Below are positions 36,563 through 48,339 of a stretch of DNA of 64,000 bases, one piece after another; positions within the stretch are counted from its first letter, which is position 1; every line of letters starts with the position of its first letter. Origin of the DNA: Bifiguratus adelaidae (Eukaryota > Mucoromycota > Endogonomycetes > Endogonales); contig MVBO01000041.1 of NCBI GenBank assembly GCA_002261195.1, forward strand, positions 40,143-104,142, in the 5' to 3' direction. The notes below the pieces were generated by a model, which was not told the origin of the DNA, made no database searches, and saw only the letters and a list, made by a program, of their open reading frames with translations. Both the position numbers and the translations under genes were made by a program.

Positions 36563-38026
36563 TTACATTCTAGAGTGACTTCTATATAACTCAGCAACGA
36601 CCAATTTATCCTCCGCATGGATCTCAGATACCTTGCAATCAGCAAAACAGCAGCAGATGCTCGCACTATCATTGACTTCCACAATTGAGGTTTCCGAGAA
36701 ACCAGCGGCTTCCAAGACGTCCTTGATTTCCAAGTACGCACCAAATGGTACAAAGTCTAACTGCAGTTTGAAGGGTTGTAACAAACGCATGCCGAAATCA
36801 ATAACTGGACGAACAATCTGAGCTGTAGCTGAAAGGTCCCGACATATGGAAAGATGCAATTCGGAAAGGTGTTGACAATGCGGTAAGATATCGTCGAGAT
36901 GAAAGGTGCTCTCTGTTACTTCAATATAGAGCGACTTCAAATGTGCTGGCAGACCATACTCCCTGCACCACGCCGCGAGATTTAGATTACGCACTTTGGC
37001 TTCGGAAATGTACAAACGGGTGAGGTGCGTCAGATCGTGTAATGTTGAGAGTACTTGGGGGAAGGGAAAGACGTCGAAATGCAAGAGCGTTAAGGATGAA
37101 TTATTGTGCAGAAATGAAGCTATGCCGGATAACTTGTATAAATCGGAGTCGGACATTGGAAAGTCCCCTAAGCCAGAGACAGTCTCAGACAATTGATCGA
37201 GTATGTCTTCATCCGCAAGGAACTTGATCTTCTCGAGACACCGACAGTTTTGGGCAACTAAAGAAATTGCGCCTTGCAAAATTCCTGGTTGTGTTACCTC
37301 AATCCGGAGCCTTTTCAAACGATTGCACAATATGGGAGCTAAAGTCACCATGTCAACGTCTTTCATGGCTAGACTAAACCTAATATCGAACAGGGTGCCT
37401 TCGTTGCTCTTGATCAATGCCTCCAACTTCGATCGTGCGCCTTGCGCTTCTGAAGGGAACGATGATCCTCGTATCCATTTGAACGATCTGAGACTTGTAA
37501 ATCGGCGAAGTGACTTCATGCTGATCGATGGCAATTGTAAGACAAGCGTTTCGAGCGTTGGACCGCATTGATCTGCAATTGTGTCCCAGAATGGGGCCTC
37601 TTTAGGACCAATGTCCGCGATACGAAGCCTTCGTAGATTGCGGCAGAGTAATACGACTTTTTTGACCAACTCTGGCGTGATTCCTGTGCATGATGCGTTC
37701 TTCCGCGTTATGCCGACCAGTTCAAGTTGGCGAATATAGTCGGCATATTTTGGGTGAGCGTGCAATACATCAAGCATGGGTAACAGCTTCTTTCGCTTCC
37801 TTAGCTTGACATTCATCCATGCGTAGGGTATGACTGTTTCGTACACTGACTTGCACGTCCTCGATAAGGCAATGACGTCCGATCGGCTAAGCTTCGAAGC
37901 GATCTCCCTCATTACCACCGGTGTTTCGAACGCCCTGAAGCGAATGGGCACCCGCTCACTATTCGCCTTAGCAGCCAAACAGCATCGCTTGGAACTGCGA
38001 CGCTCAGCTGTCTCCGAGCGGTCCAT
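36563..38026 (-). CDS. F-box/LRR-like protein
   Basis: A single exon of 487 residues. The N-terminal part has an F-box-like segment (ETPVVMREIASKLSRSDVIA, then LSRTCKSVYETVIPYAWMNV, residues ~33-75). Leu-rich stretches resembling divergent LRRs follow (LRRLRIADIG, LVLQLPSISM, LKRLRIEVTQ, LTRLYISEAK, LKSLYIEVTE, LSELHLSIC). Such proteins are usually substrate receptors of SCF ubiquitin ligases. The family is variable, often expanded in Mucoromycota and basidiomycetes, and no substrate can be named. Intronless in an intron-rich neighbourhood. A telomere-like AACCCTAACC lies 64 nt upstream of the ATG. Confidence 0.75.
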   Translation of the reverse strand: MDRSETAERRSSKRCCLAAKANSERVPIRFRAFETPVVMREIASKLSRSDVIALSRTCKSVYETVIPYAWMNVKLRKRKKLLPMLDVLHAHPKYADYIRQLELVGITRKNASCTGITPELVKKVVLLCRNLRRLRIADIGPKEAPFWDTIADQCGPTLETLVLQLPSISMKSLRRFTSLRSFKWIRGSSFPSEAQGARSKLEALIKSNEGTLFDIRFSLAMKDVDMVTLAPILCNRLKRLRIEVTQPGILQGAISLVAQNCRCLEKIKFLADEDILDQLSETVSGLGDFPMSDSDLYKLSGIASFLHNNSSLTLLHFDVFPFPQVLSTLHDLTHLTRLYISEAKVRNLNLAAWCREYGLPAHLKSLYIEVTESTFHLDDILPHCQHLSELHLSICRDLSATAQIVRPVIDFGMRLLQPFKLQLDFVPFGAYLEIKDVLEAAGFSETSIVEVNDSASICCCFADCKVSEIHAEDKLVVAELYRSHSRM

Positions 38027-38089
38027 TCTTATCGGCGCATAAGAAACCCGACCGCTATTGGCGTATTGCCAAGGACTTCCAAAGAGTGG

Positions 38090-38099
38090 AACCCTAACC
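38090..38099. promoter_or_regulatory. Telobox-like motif upstream of F-box gene
   Basis: AACCCTAACC lies 64 nt upstream of the F-box ATG (38026). Teloboxes bind Tbf1/TRF-like factors in several fungi. Only the sequence match is seen. Confidence 0.3.
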
Positions 38100-38143
38100 T
38101 TGGTTTTTGTGAACGAAATTGCGGCGGGAAGGAACGCGTTCCA

Positions 38144-39929
38144 TCATCCACTCTTATTCACAATGGCGTCAATGGTACCATCTATATCATGGTCGCACGA
38201 TCGACGCAACAGTTGATTGAGTTCCTTGAGCACCTGCTGCGTCTCAGCTGGACTGATGATCCAAAGTGTGCAGCAGGATGCTCGAGTGGCATAGTCATTG
38301 CCCGTGGAGAGAAATTGATCGCCGACGTGGAGTGTGCGAGCTGGATCGGCCCCTAGGTAGTCCTGCAGTATCTGTACACCGATCAATTTGTTTCCAATAT
38401 CCACCCAGACGTCACTGCCGCCGTTAAAAGCGCAAAACGGCAAAGGCGCGGCGAGAACAGATGGAGATCGCTGATACTGTAACAGGCGGAATTGAGTCGA
38501 TAGGACACACTCATCCTGTTGATATAGAAAGGTGTGTTAGTGCGGATTGTCTCGGAAGACTTGTCCGATGCTACTTGCCAGTTGCTCTCTGAAAATTGTA
38601 CAGCTTGGCGTTGGGACGATGCCTACGGCTTTTGGCTTTCGAATCACCGAAGCGTGTAACCCCATGTTGCGAACACAATCCTCCAGATTGCTTTGCGCAA
38701 TATCTAGCAATCTCGATATACGAGACATGTCTTGCGACCAAGCGCGAATGCTATCTGGTTGATACTCGCTGCGGTGCCTTCAGCTACCATGTAATTGCAA
38801 GCGAATCTCAAACAACTTACTCTTCTGGAATGTAATGGAGATGGCCGTCTTTTCGGCATTGGAACAAAAAGTTACATTCACCACCTGAAAACGTCATTAG
38901 TTTGAACGCCCGTTTATAATAAAAAGGGCGTACCGAGAACATAGAAACGCTTCAGCTGATGTTCCGGTACATTGTGAGCCGTGAACCCTCGCAAGAGACC
39001 CGAAAGCCGACCTTCGTACCTCACTGCATCATTCCCATAGCCTGCAGCAGTGACCACACACACGTATAGATCGCACTGAAGCAAATGTACCAAGAGTTGC
39101 ACCAATTCACTGTCATGCTCAAAGTCTTGGCCATCTGCATAAAGCGTCATGTCTCCATCGAATGTAATAAGCTGCAGAGTGTCCGCAATCGCCTGCACCT
39201 GAGCTGTGTTTAATATTCTAAGGAGCTACTTAGAATGGGGCGTCTGCACATCCATGTACCTGACGAACTCTTTACCTTCTTATGTCATTGAAACTTGGAG
39301 GAACATATTTACGAGCAGCAATCGAGTTTTGGGCATTTGCCTTCAAGAAGGCATCTTTGAGCGGCAATGGTGTGAAGAAGGTGGAAACGGTTGGAACGAG
39401 TCGGAAAAGTCTTGAATGCTCCGGTATTCCTGAAATACGGACGTCCTTGTCAAATGTGTCGTGTCAAAGCGGATAGGTCAATCTACCTTTTTGGTGGCAT
39501 GCTATATGATCCTAGGTGGCCTGTTAGCGCGTCCTTTACTCATGTGCACCAGCAACCGACCTGTATCAAAGCTTCAACACTTTCCATTACTTCTGTATAT
39601 CTCCTCAAGTTTAATTGGATCTTTTGTTCCTTCCTAGCTGCGCGCTGTTGCTTCAAGTCGGCTACAGAGTCGTCAGTGAGCCCTGAAACTGACTGTATAC
39701 CATCCCGATCGTCATAGTCTGACTCGTCATACAAGACAAATGAGGTCTGAAGACAGGTTTTGATAAACTCAATGAGCGCGTCGCGTTTGTGTGATTTTAG
39801 TTGGTAGTTGATCTGGACGTTATGTGAGCGTCATGTCCGTTCACGCAGACTATCACCACGGACTGCGATATGTCCTCGTGCAGACAGAGGCACTCACAAA
39901 GGCTCGCTTACCCGATAAGTAGACGTCAT
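38144..39929 (-). CDS. ISN1: IMP-specific 5'-nucleotidase
   Basis: Eight exons, 3'->5': 38144-38515, 38561-38750, 38821-38884, 38934-39217, 39276-39429, 39487-39511, 39561-39812, 39912-39929; 452 residues, equal to yeast Isn1. It dephosphorylates IMP to inosine. Seen: MTSTYR spliced to INYQLKSHKRDALIEFI, LVPTVSTFFTPLPLKDAFL, the HAD-like nucleophile loop ITFDGDMTLYADGQ, VTAAGYGNDAVRYEGRLSGLL, and C-terminal PFCAFNGGSDVWVDIGNK with LHVGDQFLSTGNDYATR. Exons of 18 nt (first) and 25 nt (third) are inferred from protein continuity and exact phases. Very high intron density (seven introns in 1.8 kb). Confidence 0.93.
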
Positions 39930-40190
39930 GGTCGCTTTCAGTACTACGCGATGGAGGATATGCGCTGTTTTCGCGAAAATGAATTCTTCGATTTCACAAG
40001 AATATGGTACGTAGAACACGCAAATAGAATGTATGAATAAGCAGCACAAGGACAGTTCTTACAACTCAAGTAGCTTGACCATCACCTAGGCAGACTTCAG
40101 CAAAATGCAATGACTTTGAAGTGAATTCTAAATTACACCGAGCTTGTTTCATCCCAGATGCTCAGATATCCTCGGTCCACAGTTTGATAG

Positions 40191-42284
40191 TCAGATCCAA
40201 AAGCCAAACAAGTCGGACGAATACATGGACTCGAATACACAATCATAATTCGTATCGGACGGGCCAAAAACACCACCTTCTAGAACCTGAAGGTGGTCGT
40301 TCGGCGTCAGAAGAGCGGAGATCGGCGAGCTCATAGGCTCTTCCAAAAGGAAGGTGACTCCATTGGTATCGTAAATGAACTGATCATCGGCAGCCTCGAT
40401 TTCGGCTGAAAAGTCATTGAAATCATCGGCTTCGCTCATCTCATCCCAGGAAGGAGGTGGTGTTAATATCCTAACAGACTTTTGACCTTGAAGGGGCCGT
40501 GGTTCTTCGTCTTCGTCGGGACCGCAGTTTGGACACAACCAGTGACCTTCTGTATCCTCCGGTGTCACATCCAGGCAGCACATGTGAAGCCAGTAATTGC
40601 ATTCATCACAGCGGATCATTTCACTACCGTCTTCTTCAGTAGATTGGCAGATACAACGCGTCTTGTCGCCTGCGTCCTCTTCTTCTTGTTCCTCAAGCAT
40701 ATCTTCATCAGACTCTTCAGTCTTGCGTTTACATTTCGCGGAATGTGCCCGAAGCTTGGTTGCCGTTGAGAAAGATTCTGTACATTGTTCGCACTCAAAG
40801 TTAGGTTTCGATTGCTTGGAGGACTCTGCCTTGAGTGTCGCTATCCTCCGTCGTTTGCCCCTGCCCAAAGCGATTGGAGCAAAATCTTCGCCTTGAGTTT
40901 GGGTGGGCTTTTGCCCCATTGAGCGCTTCTTGGAGACACTGCGGAGTGTCGGCTTCCTCTCTTCCACACCACGTGCTACTACTTCGCCGTCTATCTCCAC
41001 CATTTCGACGATGACCTCGTCTTCTACCGTCAAATAAATTAAGTGCTTTGCAGGCTTGGAGCGATCATGCCTTTGGTAGCTGACATTCGATCGTGACATT
41101 GCTTCGTCAGCGCCCTTATTGTTGTGGTGTGCTGAGCGAGTGGCCATGGTTACCTTCAAGAGACTTGTCAAAGAGCTTGGCAGCGAATCGATATTCATGG
41201 CCCGCTTAACTCGAGAAGCGGCCAAATTTTGGAGGACGACACTCTTCCCGGAGAGCATGTTTTTGAGAGCAATGGTCTGGGGACCGGGTATGGATGCCAG
41301 GAAGCGATTTTCGCACCACGTCAACCTTGTCCGCCTTTGTTCTTCAGATGACATGGCGACATATTGAGTCAGGTTGGGTGATTTGGGAAAGAGCCTCCGA
41401 AACCGTTCTTGTTCTGTGTTTATGTTTGCATTGAGTGATTGGGGGTTGAGCGTATCGACACCATCATATGTGAAGGATGCAAGTGAATCTATGTCGGTTT
41501 CGGATGATGCAAAATGCGATGGTGAACTAGCTTCGGACAGGACCGTGCTGATACTTGACTTGGTCTACAAATTGCCGGTTGAGTGACGACAAACGACAGA
41601 ACCTGCTATACTCACGACTGAGAATGGCGATCGCGACTGAGAGGGTGGAGAGGAATAGAGCCCAGGGGTGCGCAAGCGAGTAAGTGAAGGTGAACTAGCG
41701 GGATAATACTTGTGAATAGGTGATTGTTGGTGATGAGCTTGGCTTATATCCTCCTCTCGGAGACTCTTGCTGTTGCCTAGTTGGACGAACGCCGATCCAT
41801 GGACTCCAGCCAGCTCGCTTTCCCCATACCTTGGGCGTGGGCGTCGAGTGTATCTGGAACGAGCGCATGTGCTTTCATTGGGTGCAGCTGCATTCAAAAA
41901 CTGGGCGGGCAAATTTTCATCATTGACTGTGCTGTCGATGGCTTGTAGTAACGCACTGACTGAGATACTTTTCTTGAGGGCAGACCTATGAAAGCCGAAT
42001 AGCTGGCTTGTCAGTGACACTTGTTTCCAGGTAACACCGACCCATTACCCGGAATGGTAACTCATGTCAAGCTGATGCCTGACCTCAAGGTCATCGGTCC
42101 GAGCAAGACATATACTGCCTTGGGATGCTTACCTTATGGTAGAAGTCGGCTCCACCGCTCCATCGTTATACACTGGCAACTCTTTTAAGGGGTTCGTTCT
42201 GTCGTTACGGTCCAGAGTTTGCGCAGACACGATTTGATCAGCGGAAGTTGTAACGTCTGTAGACAACGTCGGTATCGAAAGCAT
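40191..42284 (-). CDS. C2HC zinc finger plus PHD-finger nuclear protein
   Basis: Three exons (42284-42133, 41985-41616, 41564-40191) encode 631 residues. A long disordered Ser/Pro-rich N-terminus leads to a zinc finger (FECEQCTESFSTATKLRAHS then AKC) and a PHD finger of C4HC3 type (RCICQSTEEDGSEMIRCDEC, YWLHMCCLDVTPEDTEGHWL, CPNC), both in the third exon. PHD fingers of this kind read histone H3 tails; the gene is likely a chromatin factor. A basic patch (GRGKRRRIATLK) may be a nuclear signal. The frame runs openly across the second splice into the former internal ATG at 41354, showing that the internal Met is not the true start. Ortholog not recognised. Confidence 0.78.
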
Positions 42285-43360
42285 CGTCAGTATAGCTTGT
42301 ATGAGCGATGGCGTAAGAAGGGATCCACACCGAGGAGATAGAGTCTTTTGAAAGGAATAAGGTTGTGGTCGTCGTCGTTCCCTAAACCTCGGGTTTCTCT
42401 CACGGACAAAGACAACTCGTTTGGTCAAAAGGCGAAAACCTCCCCCACAGAAAATGAGAAATATTAAAGGACCTATGGCCTGACAGTCAGCGACTTTGAC
42501 CGAAAACCAGATAAGCCCACAAAAAGTAAGGTTTACCTTGTTCACCCCTGAGCCGTAAAGTTGGTCAGTGAAAGAAAAAGACTGAAGGTCAACTAAAAAG
42601 GAGCAAGTGAGCATGAAATTTTTCAGTGCGACCTGTTAGCGCAGGCGTAAGCAAGGGCAAGGTCTCTATCTCCGCTTGGTCCCACACTCCTCGCGAACGT
42701 ACATAAAGCGGATTCATAACCTTCGCGCAGTGAACCGGTTTATTATCTCGCCTCCCCTCGCATTTAAGGGTGAACTTTCCAGTCCAGCCAGAAAGGATCG
42801 GCCGTTCAGTACTGAATATGGAAAATCGCCGGTAGGTACGCTCGGGTCACGGGGCGAGTGCGCTAGTCGGAAGCCGCAAGGGTGGGACCGTGCGAGAACA
42901 GCAGATTGCCATTGTTGAAGTGATACTCACCTTGTGTTTGCAACTGGATATTAGGAAATGGCAATGACCAATGCTTGAGATTGTGCGCAGCAGGTACACC
43001 AGTTATTGCTGCGCAAGGTCTTTGGTGTGAGCGTGCAGCTGGAAAGGGGGAGCACTCTACGTAGGAAAACGAGTGCCCTGCAATCAGATCCAAACCACCA
43101 CGGAGGATATGTTGTAAAGCAGAGTGACTGATTAAAAGTCAATAACAAAAACAAGCCTTTAAATTCAGGATCACAACGCCCAAGGCATGTGACCGTTCTG
43201 TTGGCACAAGCCACTTCTACCGCGTGTGGCTGGAAAACGCGTCACAAATTAATCCAATTCGTAGCACTATAGGTTCGCTACGAGGGTGCAAAATCCGATA
43301 ACTTTTCTTAACACGCAAGGTCGTGTGATTTCGTATTTTACAACATAAATCTCTATGATA
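42285..43360. other. Intergenic region, about 1.1 kb
   Basis: The interval lies upstream of the PHD gene and downstream of the 7TM gene. It contains short overlapping open frames without coding character, no tRNA-like structure and no repeat by eye. A CCCTAAACC motif (about 42379) lies ~95 nt upstream of the PHD-gene ATG. Confidence 0.35.
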
Positions 43361-45177
43361 TTAGAAATAGCCAGGTCTGGGCTCCATATGCTGGACACCC
43401 ATGTCCAAATCTTCCATTGATGGGTTATTGAGTGGAGAAATCGAGTCGTTGTTGCTGACGGTACGTTGGTGACGTCCGACATACGAGATTGGAATCCGTC
43501 GCTGAGCCATTTGGGGTGTAGATGGCATGAAGGAAGCTGCTTGCGAATGTTTGGAATGTGAGCTTGAGTGAGATCCTTTTCGACTGAGATCGTAGGAAGG
43601 GGTGGATGGAAGCATTGTGGTCGCCGGAACGCGGGCTTTAGTGGTCGAAGATCCATAGGGAACGTGTTTCGGCGATACGTGCAATTCATTGAGAGGTGGA
43701 CTCCGCATACCATGTTTTTGTTGGTAGTATTGATACTGCGCCATTCCAAGATCTGAGGAGATGCCATCAGGCCCTGATCTGCGCACATAGTCGGCCGAAT
43801 TAGGTTTCATGCCCAGTGTATCTATGTTGCGCATGGGTATATACAGGTCATCACGACCGGCGCACGATATGCCTGTTGTATTTGAGTCGTTCTGCATCGA
43901 GCTAAACTGCGAGCTTTCAGTAGTCATAGCATTAGTAGATGAACCTGGGTTGTTGGTAGGTTTCGAGGAGTTGGATTGCGAGGAGCCTTTCGGTTGAACT
44001 GGGCTCATAGCCAGGGCGCACAGGATTAAAAACGTGGAGATCGATCCTACATACTCCCACAAAACGGCCCAAATCGTGGATGCAATCGTATTGGTTGTAA
44101 TAGCTGTTCTCCAGATGGAATAGGACAACAGCACGACGATGAATGAGAACAGGCAAATGAATGTAGCTACCAAAACGATGCGGAGCTGGAAGATCAGTGC
44201 ATTAGTATATTTCGTTACTGCACTTCGCTTCTGTGTACTTACCTTGGTCATATTGAAGGAGAGAACCCTGTAACGCGGCGAATTGTCCTCTCGGAACTCT
44301 GCCAAATGTTCCTTGAGCACCCTAATGAGACGCATACCAAAGAGCCAGACGACGACATCGAGGGTGAAACAGTAGACCGACCAGAGCACGTACAACATGC
44401 GTGTTGTAATGTCGAATCCGATTTTGTTGCCGGTATCCGCGAAATAACCAGCCAGAATAGCGCATGCGTTGTTGGTGATGAATGGACTGAAGAGGAAGAA
44501 AGCCACTACATAATCTAAAAGCTCGGCGTGCGGCAACCAAGTTTCCTTCTTGATCTTGTGACTCTAAACACATTGTTTAGGACCAAATTACACAATGTAC
44601 GGATGAACTTACCCCAGATAATGTCGTGGTTACGCCCATGAGATAAATGGCGAGCGCAGAAAAGCCCAATTGCCACGGCAGCTCGAAAAGGACTAAACAA
44701 ATTACGTTTAGGTTACACGGACACGAGGTGAGATTCTGTAGGTTCCTACTTACATGCTCTAACAATGTATGTTCCAGAGTATCCTGCTAACAAGAATCCT
44801 GCATTAAGAAGGCGCACTGCAGAAGTGACAAGGTTAGCACAAGGTAACATGGACGTCATGGATGTGCATGACTTACAGAAATTGAAAGACGTGGCAAACA
44901 AGATCATGCACTCCACAGGACGTGGTCGCAGAATGCCCCTCAAGCCCAAATCTCGCAAGTCCCATATCCTATAACCTCGAAAACCGCATCGATAGCCTAG
45001 AATACTGGCTCCCAACACCACGTTCACAGCGCATAGACCAATCTTGCCGATGTTGATGCCTCGAAATATAGACGCCTCAATACAGTCGTAGATGTTGAGA
45101 CGAAAGTCGCAGTGGCAGTGCTCCATAGAGGAGTTGCATATGACTCCATAATAATTGTCTGCTGCTGTGATTGTCAT
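43361..45177 (-). CDS. Seven-transmembrane (GPCR-like) protein
   Basis: Five exons (45177-44877, 44816-44754, 44692-44613, 44563-44243, 44185-43361) encode 529 residues. About seven hydrophobic helices can be traced in the first ~290 residues (among them IGLCAVNVVLGASILGY, LLNAGFLLAGYSGTYIV, FSALAIYLMGVTTTLSG, YVVAFFLFSPFI, MLYVLWSVYCFTLDVVVWLF, IVLVATFICLFSFIVVLL and YVGSISTFLILCALAM). They are followed by a ~210-residue Ser/Pro/Asn-rich cytoplasmic tail, as in fungal GPCR-like receptors. The N-terminal segment has four Cys within 20 residues (ICNSSMEHCHC). No characterised class is recognised. The in-frame 57-nt intron at 44186-44242 would be missed by a simple caller. Confidence 0.72.
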
Positions 45178-45817
45178 CTGGTCATACGCTAGATTCGACC
45201 AAGCGATCTGATAAGAAACACGTAACGCTGGTCAACGAAGGAGCAAGAGAAGAAGGAGAGGGAAGGTGGCAAGGCCGACGCGCAACACCGGAGAAGAGGA
45301 CCGGAAGAGAGAAAGTGAGAGAGCCGAGGCCAAGCTGAATGTTAATTATTTTGGGCTCCAAACTCGTCTCACTGAATGAAACAAGAACCTGCTAAAAGCA
45401 TTTTCCCTTTTGTGGGTATCGCTTGAGCCAATCAAAAATAGGAATGAGCTGCGAGCTTAATCTCAAACCAGAGTAGATGGCCGTAGATTCGGAGAGAAAG
45501 CGCGACCTGGCGCCAACAGAGTGGCTTCGCATGGCCCCATGAATACAATTCATATTGCTGTCCTACCTTGATCGTTCGGGACCCTTCAGGTCTGGGTGAT
45601 ACGATCGGACAAGTTCGTACGAGATTGAAATTTGCGTGGGCAGGTTGGTCGTGCAAGAGAGGTAGCACACGCTTCAACGACATTGGCAAGCAAGTTCAAT
45701 GAAGGTGCTATTTCAGGGTGAGTATCCCATGTTTGTTGTTCGAGCTTATGCATGATGTGTACATGTGAAGATATAATTCTATCTCTCTAATACTAATTGG
45801 TATCTTGCACGACATTG
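45178..45817. other. Intergenic region, about 640 bp
   Basis: Contains purine-rich tracts (45235-45325) in the presumed promoter of the 7TM gene and the 3' flank of the TMEM62-like gene. An 85-codon frame on the minus strand (45689-45432) lacks family resemblance or splice context and is not called. Confidence 0.35.
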
Positions 45818-48313
45818 CTATTGATTGGCACGAAAGTTCGATGACGCAGGTTGACCAAAAATATCACGCCACCCTAAAAGAGTAACGACCCAAAGCCACC
45901 AGCCCTGTAGACTCCAAAAACCAACCTTTAGCAAGCCACCATATAATTGGCTCACCGCTACCCATTCGCTGGCTCGCCATATCCATACTCCGACCACCGC
46001 GGCCCTGGCCCATCTACGGCGGACGACGGGCAAAGGGGCTTTCGCTTCACGTTGAAGTAACCGGGCTCTTTCGGTTTGCGGTTTTTGCTTGCCGTTGATG
46101 CGTCCAAGTCCGTCTTCCCAGGACACGCAAGCAAACCATATAAGAAAGAAGAGAATGCCCCAGCTGACTTCAAACATGCTCACTACCCAAGGATCCGGAG
46201 AGGGTATCCACGTGTCGTCAACGCGTAGGCCATAGGGGAAGAACCAGCCAAAACCAGAATGAGTAGTTGCCGATGGTATGAAGCGTGCGTAGAACCATGG
46301 TAGCGCAATAAGACAGCACGTGTACGTCCAGAGCGCGTACCATCTGGCGGGAGAGTGATAGGGAAGGTGTAGGAGGAACAGCAGTGAGAAGGTAAAGTAG
46401 TAAGCCATCCTGTACTTGACTGAGGGCTCTTCAGCGACTTTGCATCGGATTTGGGTCGCTTTGGCCATCAACCACGACAATGGGTTTGCCGTGACGGAAT
46501 CGCCGTAGAGGGCCTCGTATATCCCTAGGTACAGTTTTGGACCGAGCAAGAGGACGAGAGATAGGCCCATGAAGAGCAAGGTGGCGAAGCGTGCGCCATA
46601 AGAAAAGTCACTCTTGATGATGAAGGGGCCCACACCTTTCTCAACGATGCGCTGGCTGTCCAACCGAAAGAATTGCGTCGCTGTACCGACTTTGCCGTCA
46701 GCATCGGTGACAATAACCTCAATGACGTGATTTTGGGAATCATCATACTGCGATGGATCCCAAGGTAAGACGTAGAGTGGCAGAAAGTCCGAGCCTAGAC
46801 CGGCTGGTCGGCCCCGGCCTTTGTACTCGATTTGTCCAGGTACATCTTCACCGTCAATGGTCACTTTGATCTTGGGAGGTAAGCGATACGTGTCGCAAAA
46901 TACCAGCATTCGAATGTGAGTAGAAGTCTTGATCTTTTGTGAAGGCTCATGGTTTGGTAAAAGATATCGGGCATCCTTGGGGTTGGTGACAAGAACGACG
47001 GGAGGAGACGGGAGCGTTTCTTGGGGCAAAAGGTTAGTCATATTTCGATCAAAAACACTCCATCCCTTCGGATAAGGCATGGGGATTTCCGGCAACGGTA
47101 ATGACGGGTCAACAAAAGACAATATGTCGTGATCCACGGCCATAATGCGGTACATTGCATGATCTTTCATGTCGCCCAGCTCGAGTTCCAGGAAGTTGTA
47201 TCCTGGATGATACGATTTGAGATTGTCGCCTAAACCGCCAAAGAGCTTGTGGAGGTGACCGGACATAAAAACGCTGATGAACTGACTCAAGTCTGTGAAG
47301 GATTTGCCGGAGCTTGTCCGACCAAACAATAACGTGGCTGTCGGATAATGGGCCGACTACACATGAAGGGAACGTTAGCACAACATCAATATCCTACATT
47401 ATTCGTGCTTACCAAGATAATGTGTTTCGTTCCCGACGCGATTGCTGAATTAATTTGCTCTTCTAGGGCATCCATGGTATCGGTATCCAAATAGCCAAAG
47501 AAGTTGAACGGTCGAGAAGGTCCTTGACGAGGCCTTTGTGGAAACATGGATGATAGTCCTTCAATAAGAACTTTACACTTACGATGCGTCCAAGCATACA
47601 AACTTGTAGATAGATTCTGGACTGCTTTCGGTTGCCGGTAGCTTCCAATCGAATGCCGCAATATTGTTCTTTTTGTAATAGTCCTTTAACACACCATACT
47701 CGCTGAAATAATCTGTGCCTCTACCCTTCTCTTCCACGTTGAACATGTCATGATTTCCGCGCACATCAACCCAGCGTGGAATGGAACCTGCGGAGGCGTT
47801 CCTGAGCACATCTGACTCCTCTAGCGCTGTTTTGTAAGCGACCCATTCTTCCAAGTATTGATGTGAGGTAAAGCGCCTTGCATCCTTTGCATCAGTCAAA
47901 TCGCCTGTAGCGAGGACAAAGGGCGGTGACAATATGGGTAATGTCGTCTTCAAAAAGTGAAGAAAATGAAGGATATTGCCTCGACGAAGGTGGCGAGAGA
48001 TGTGCAAGTCGGATATCTAAAGAGTTTGAGCATCACGCAACACCGCTGGTTGACTTACCTGAACAAAGTAAAACAGCTGATCGGGATCTGCCCCAATGAC
48101 TGGTCCTTCATTGAAGTGCAACAAAGCATCAGCAACGTGTACACTGTCAGGCCCGTGAGCGCTATCCGGACTGTATAGCTCCCTTGTAGCCTCATGGAAT
48201 AAGTGATAGCCACGTAGAACAGCCAAGGTAGACACGACAAAGACTACGCATGTCGTCCACACCTGCCGACGGGCCATGATCATGAACAAAGCGATTGCCA
48301 AAATGGGCGACAA
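45818..48313 (-). CDS. TMEM62-like membrane metallophosphoesterase
   Basis: Four exons (48313-48059, 48016-47583, 47533-47413, 47356-45818) encode 782 residues. The N-terminus has a membrane anchor (VWTTCVVFVVSTLAVLRGY). A calcineurin-like phosphoesterase domain follows with the metal motifs ISDLHISRH, LATGDLTD, VRGNHDMF, SAHYPTAT and the late His in MSGHLHKLFG. The second half has about six hydrophobic helices and resembles vertebrate TMEM62; the biochemical role is unknown, but the active-site residues are all present. The start is only 26 bp from the divergent enoyl-CoA hydratase gene; a Met a few codons later is an alternative. Confidence 0.85.
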
Positions 48314-48339
48314 TGTGAAATTTCACACTTTCCTTTGCC

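Noticed and set aside
40191-41354. A 387-residue PHD protein starting at the internal Met (41354)
   Set aside because: The frame is open upstream and splices into a further conserved-composition exon, giving a longer protein.
45432-45689. An 85-codon minus-strand frame
   Set aside because: No similarity, no splice partners; lies in a promoter-like region.
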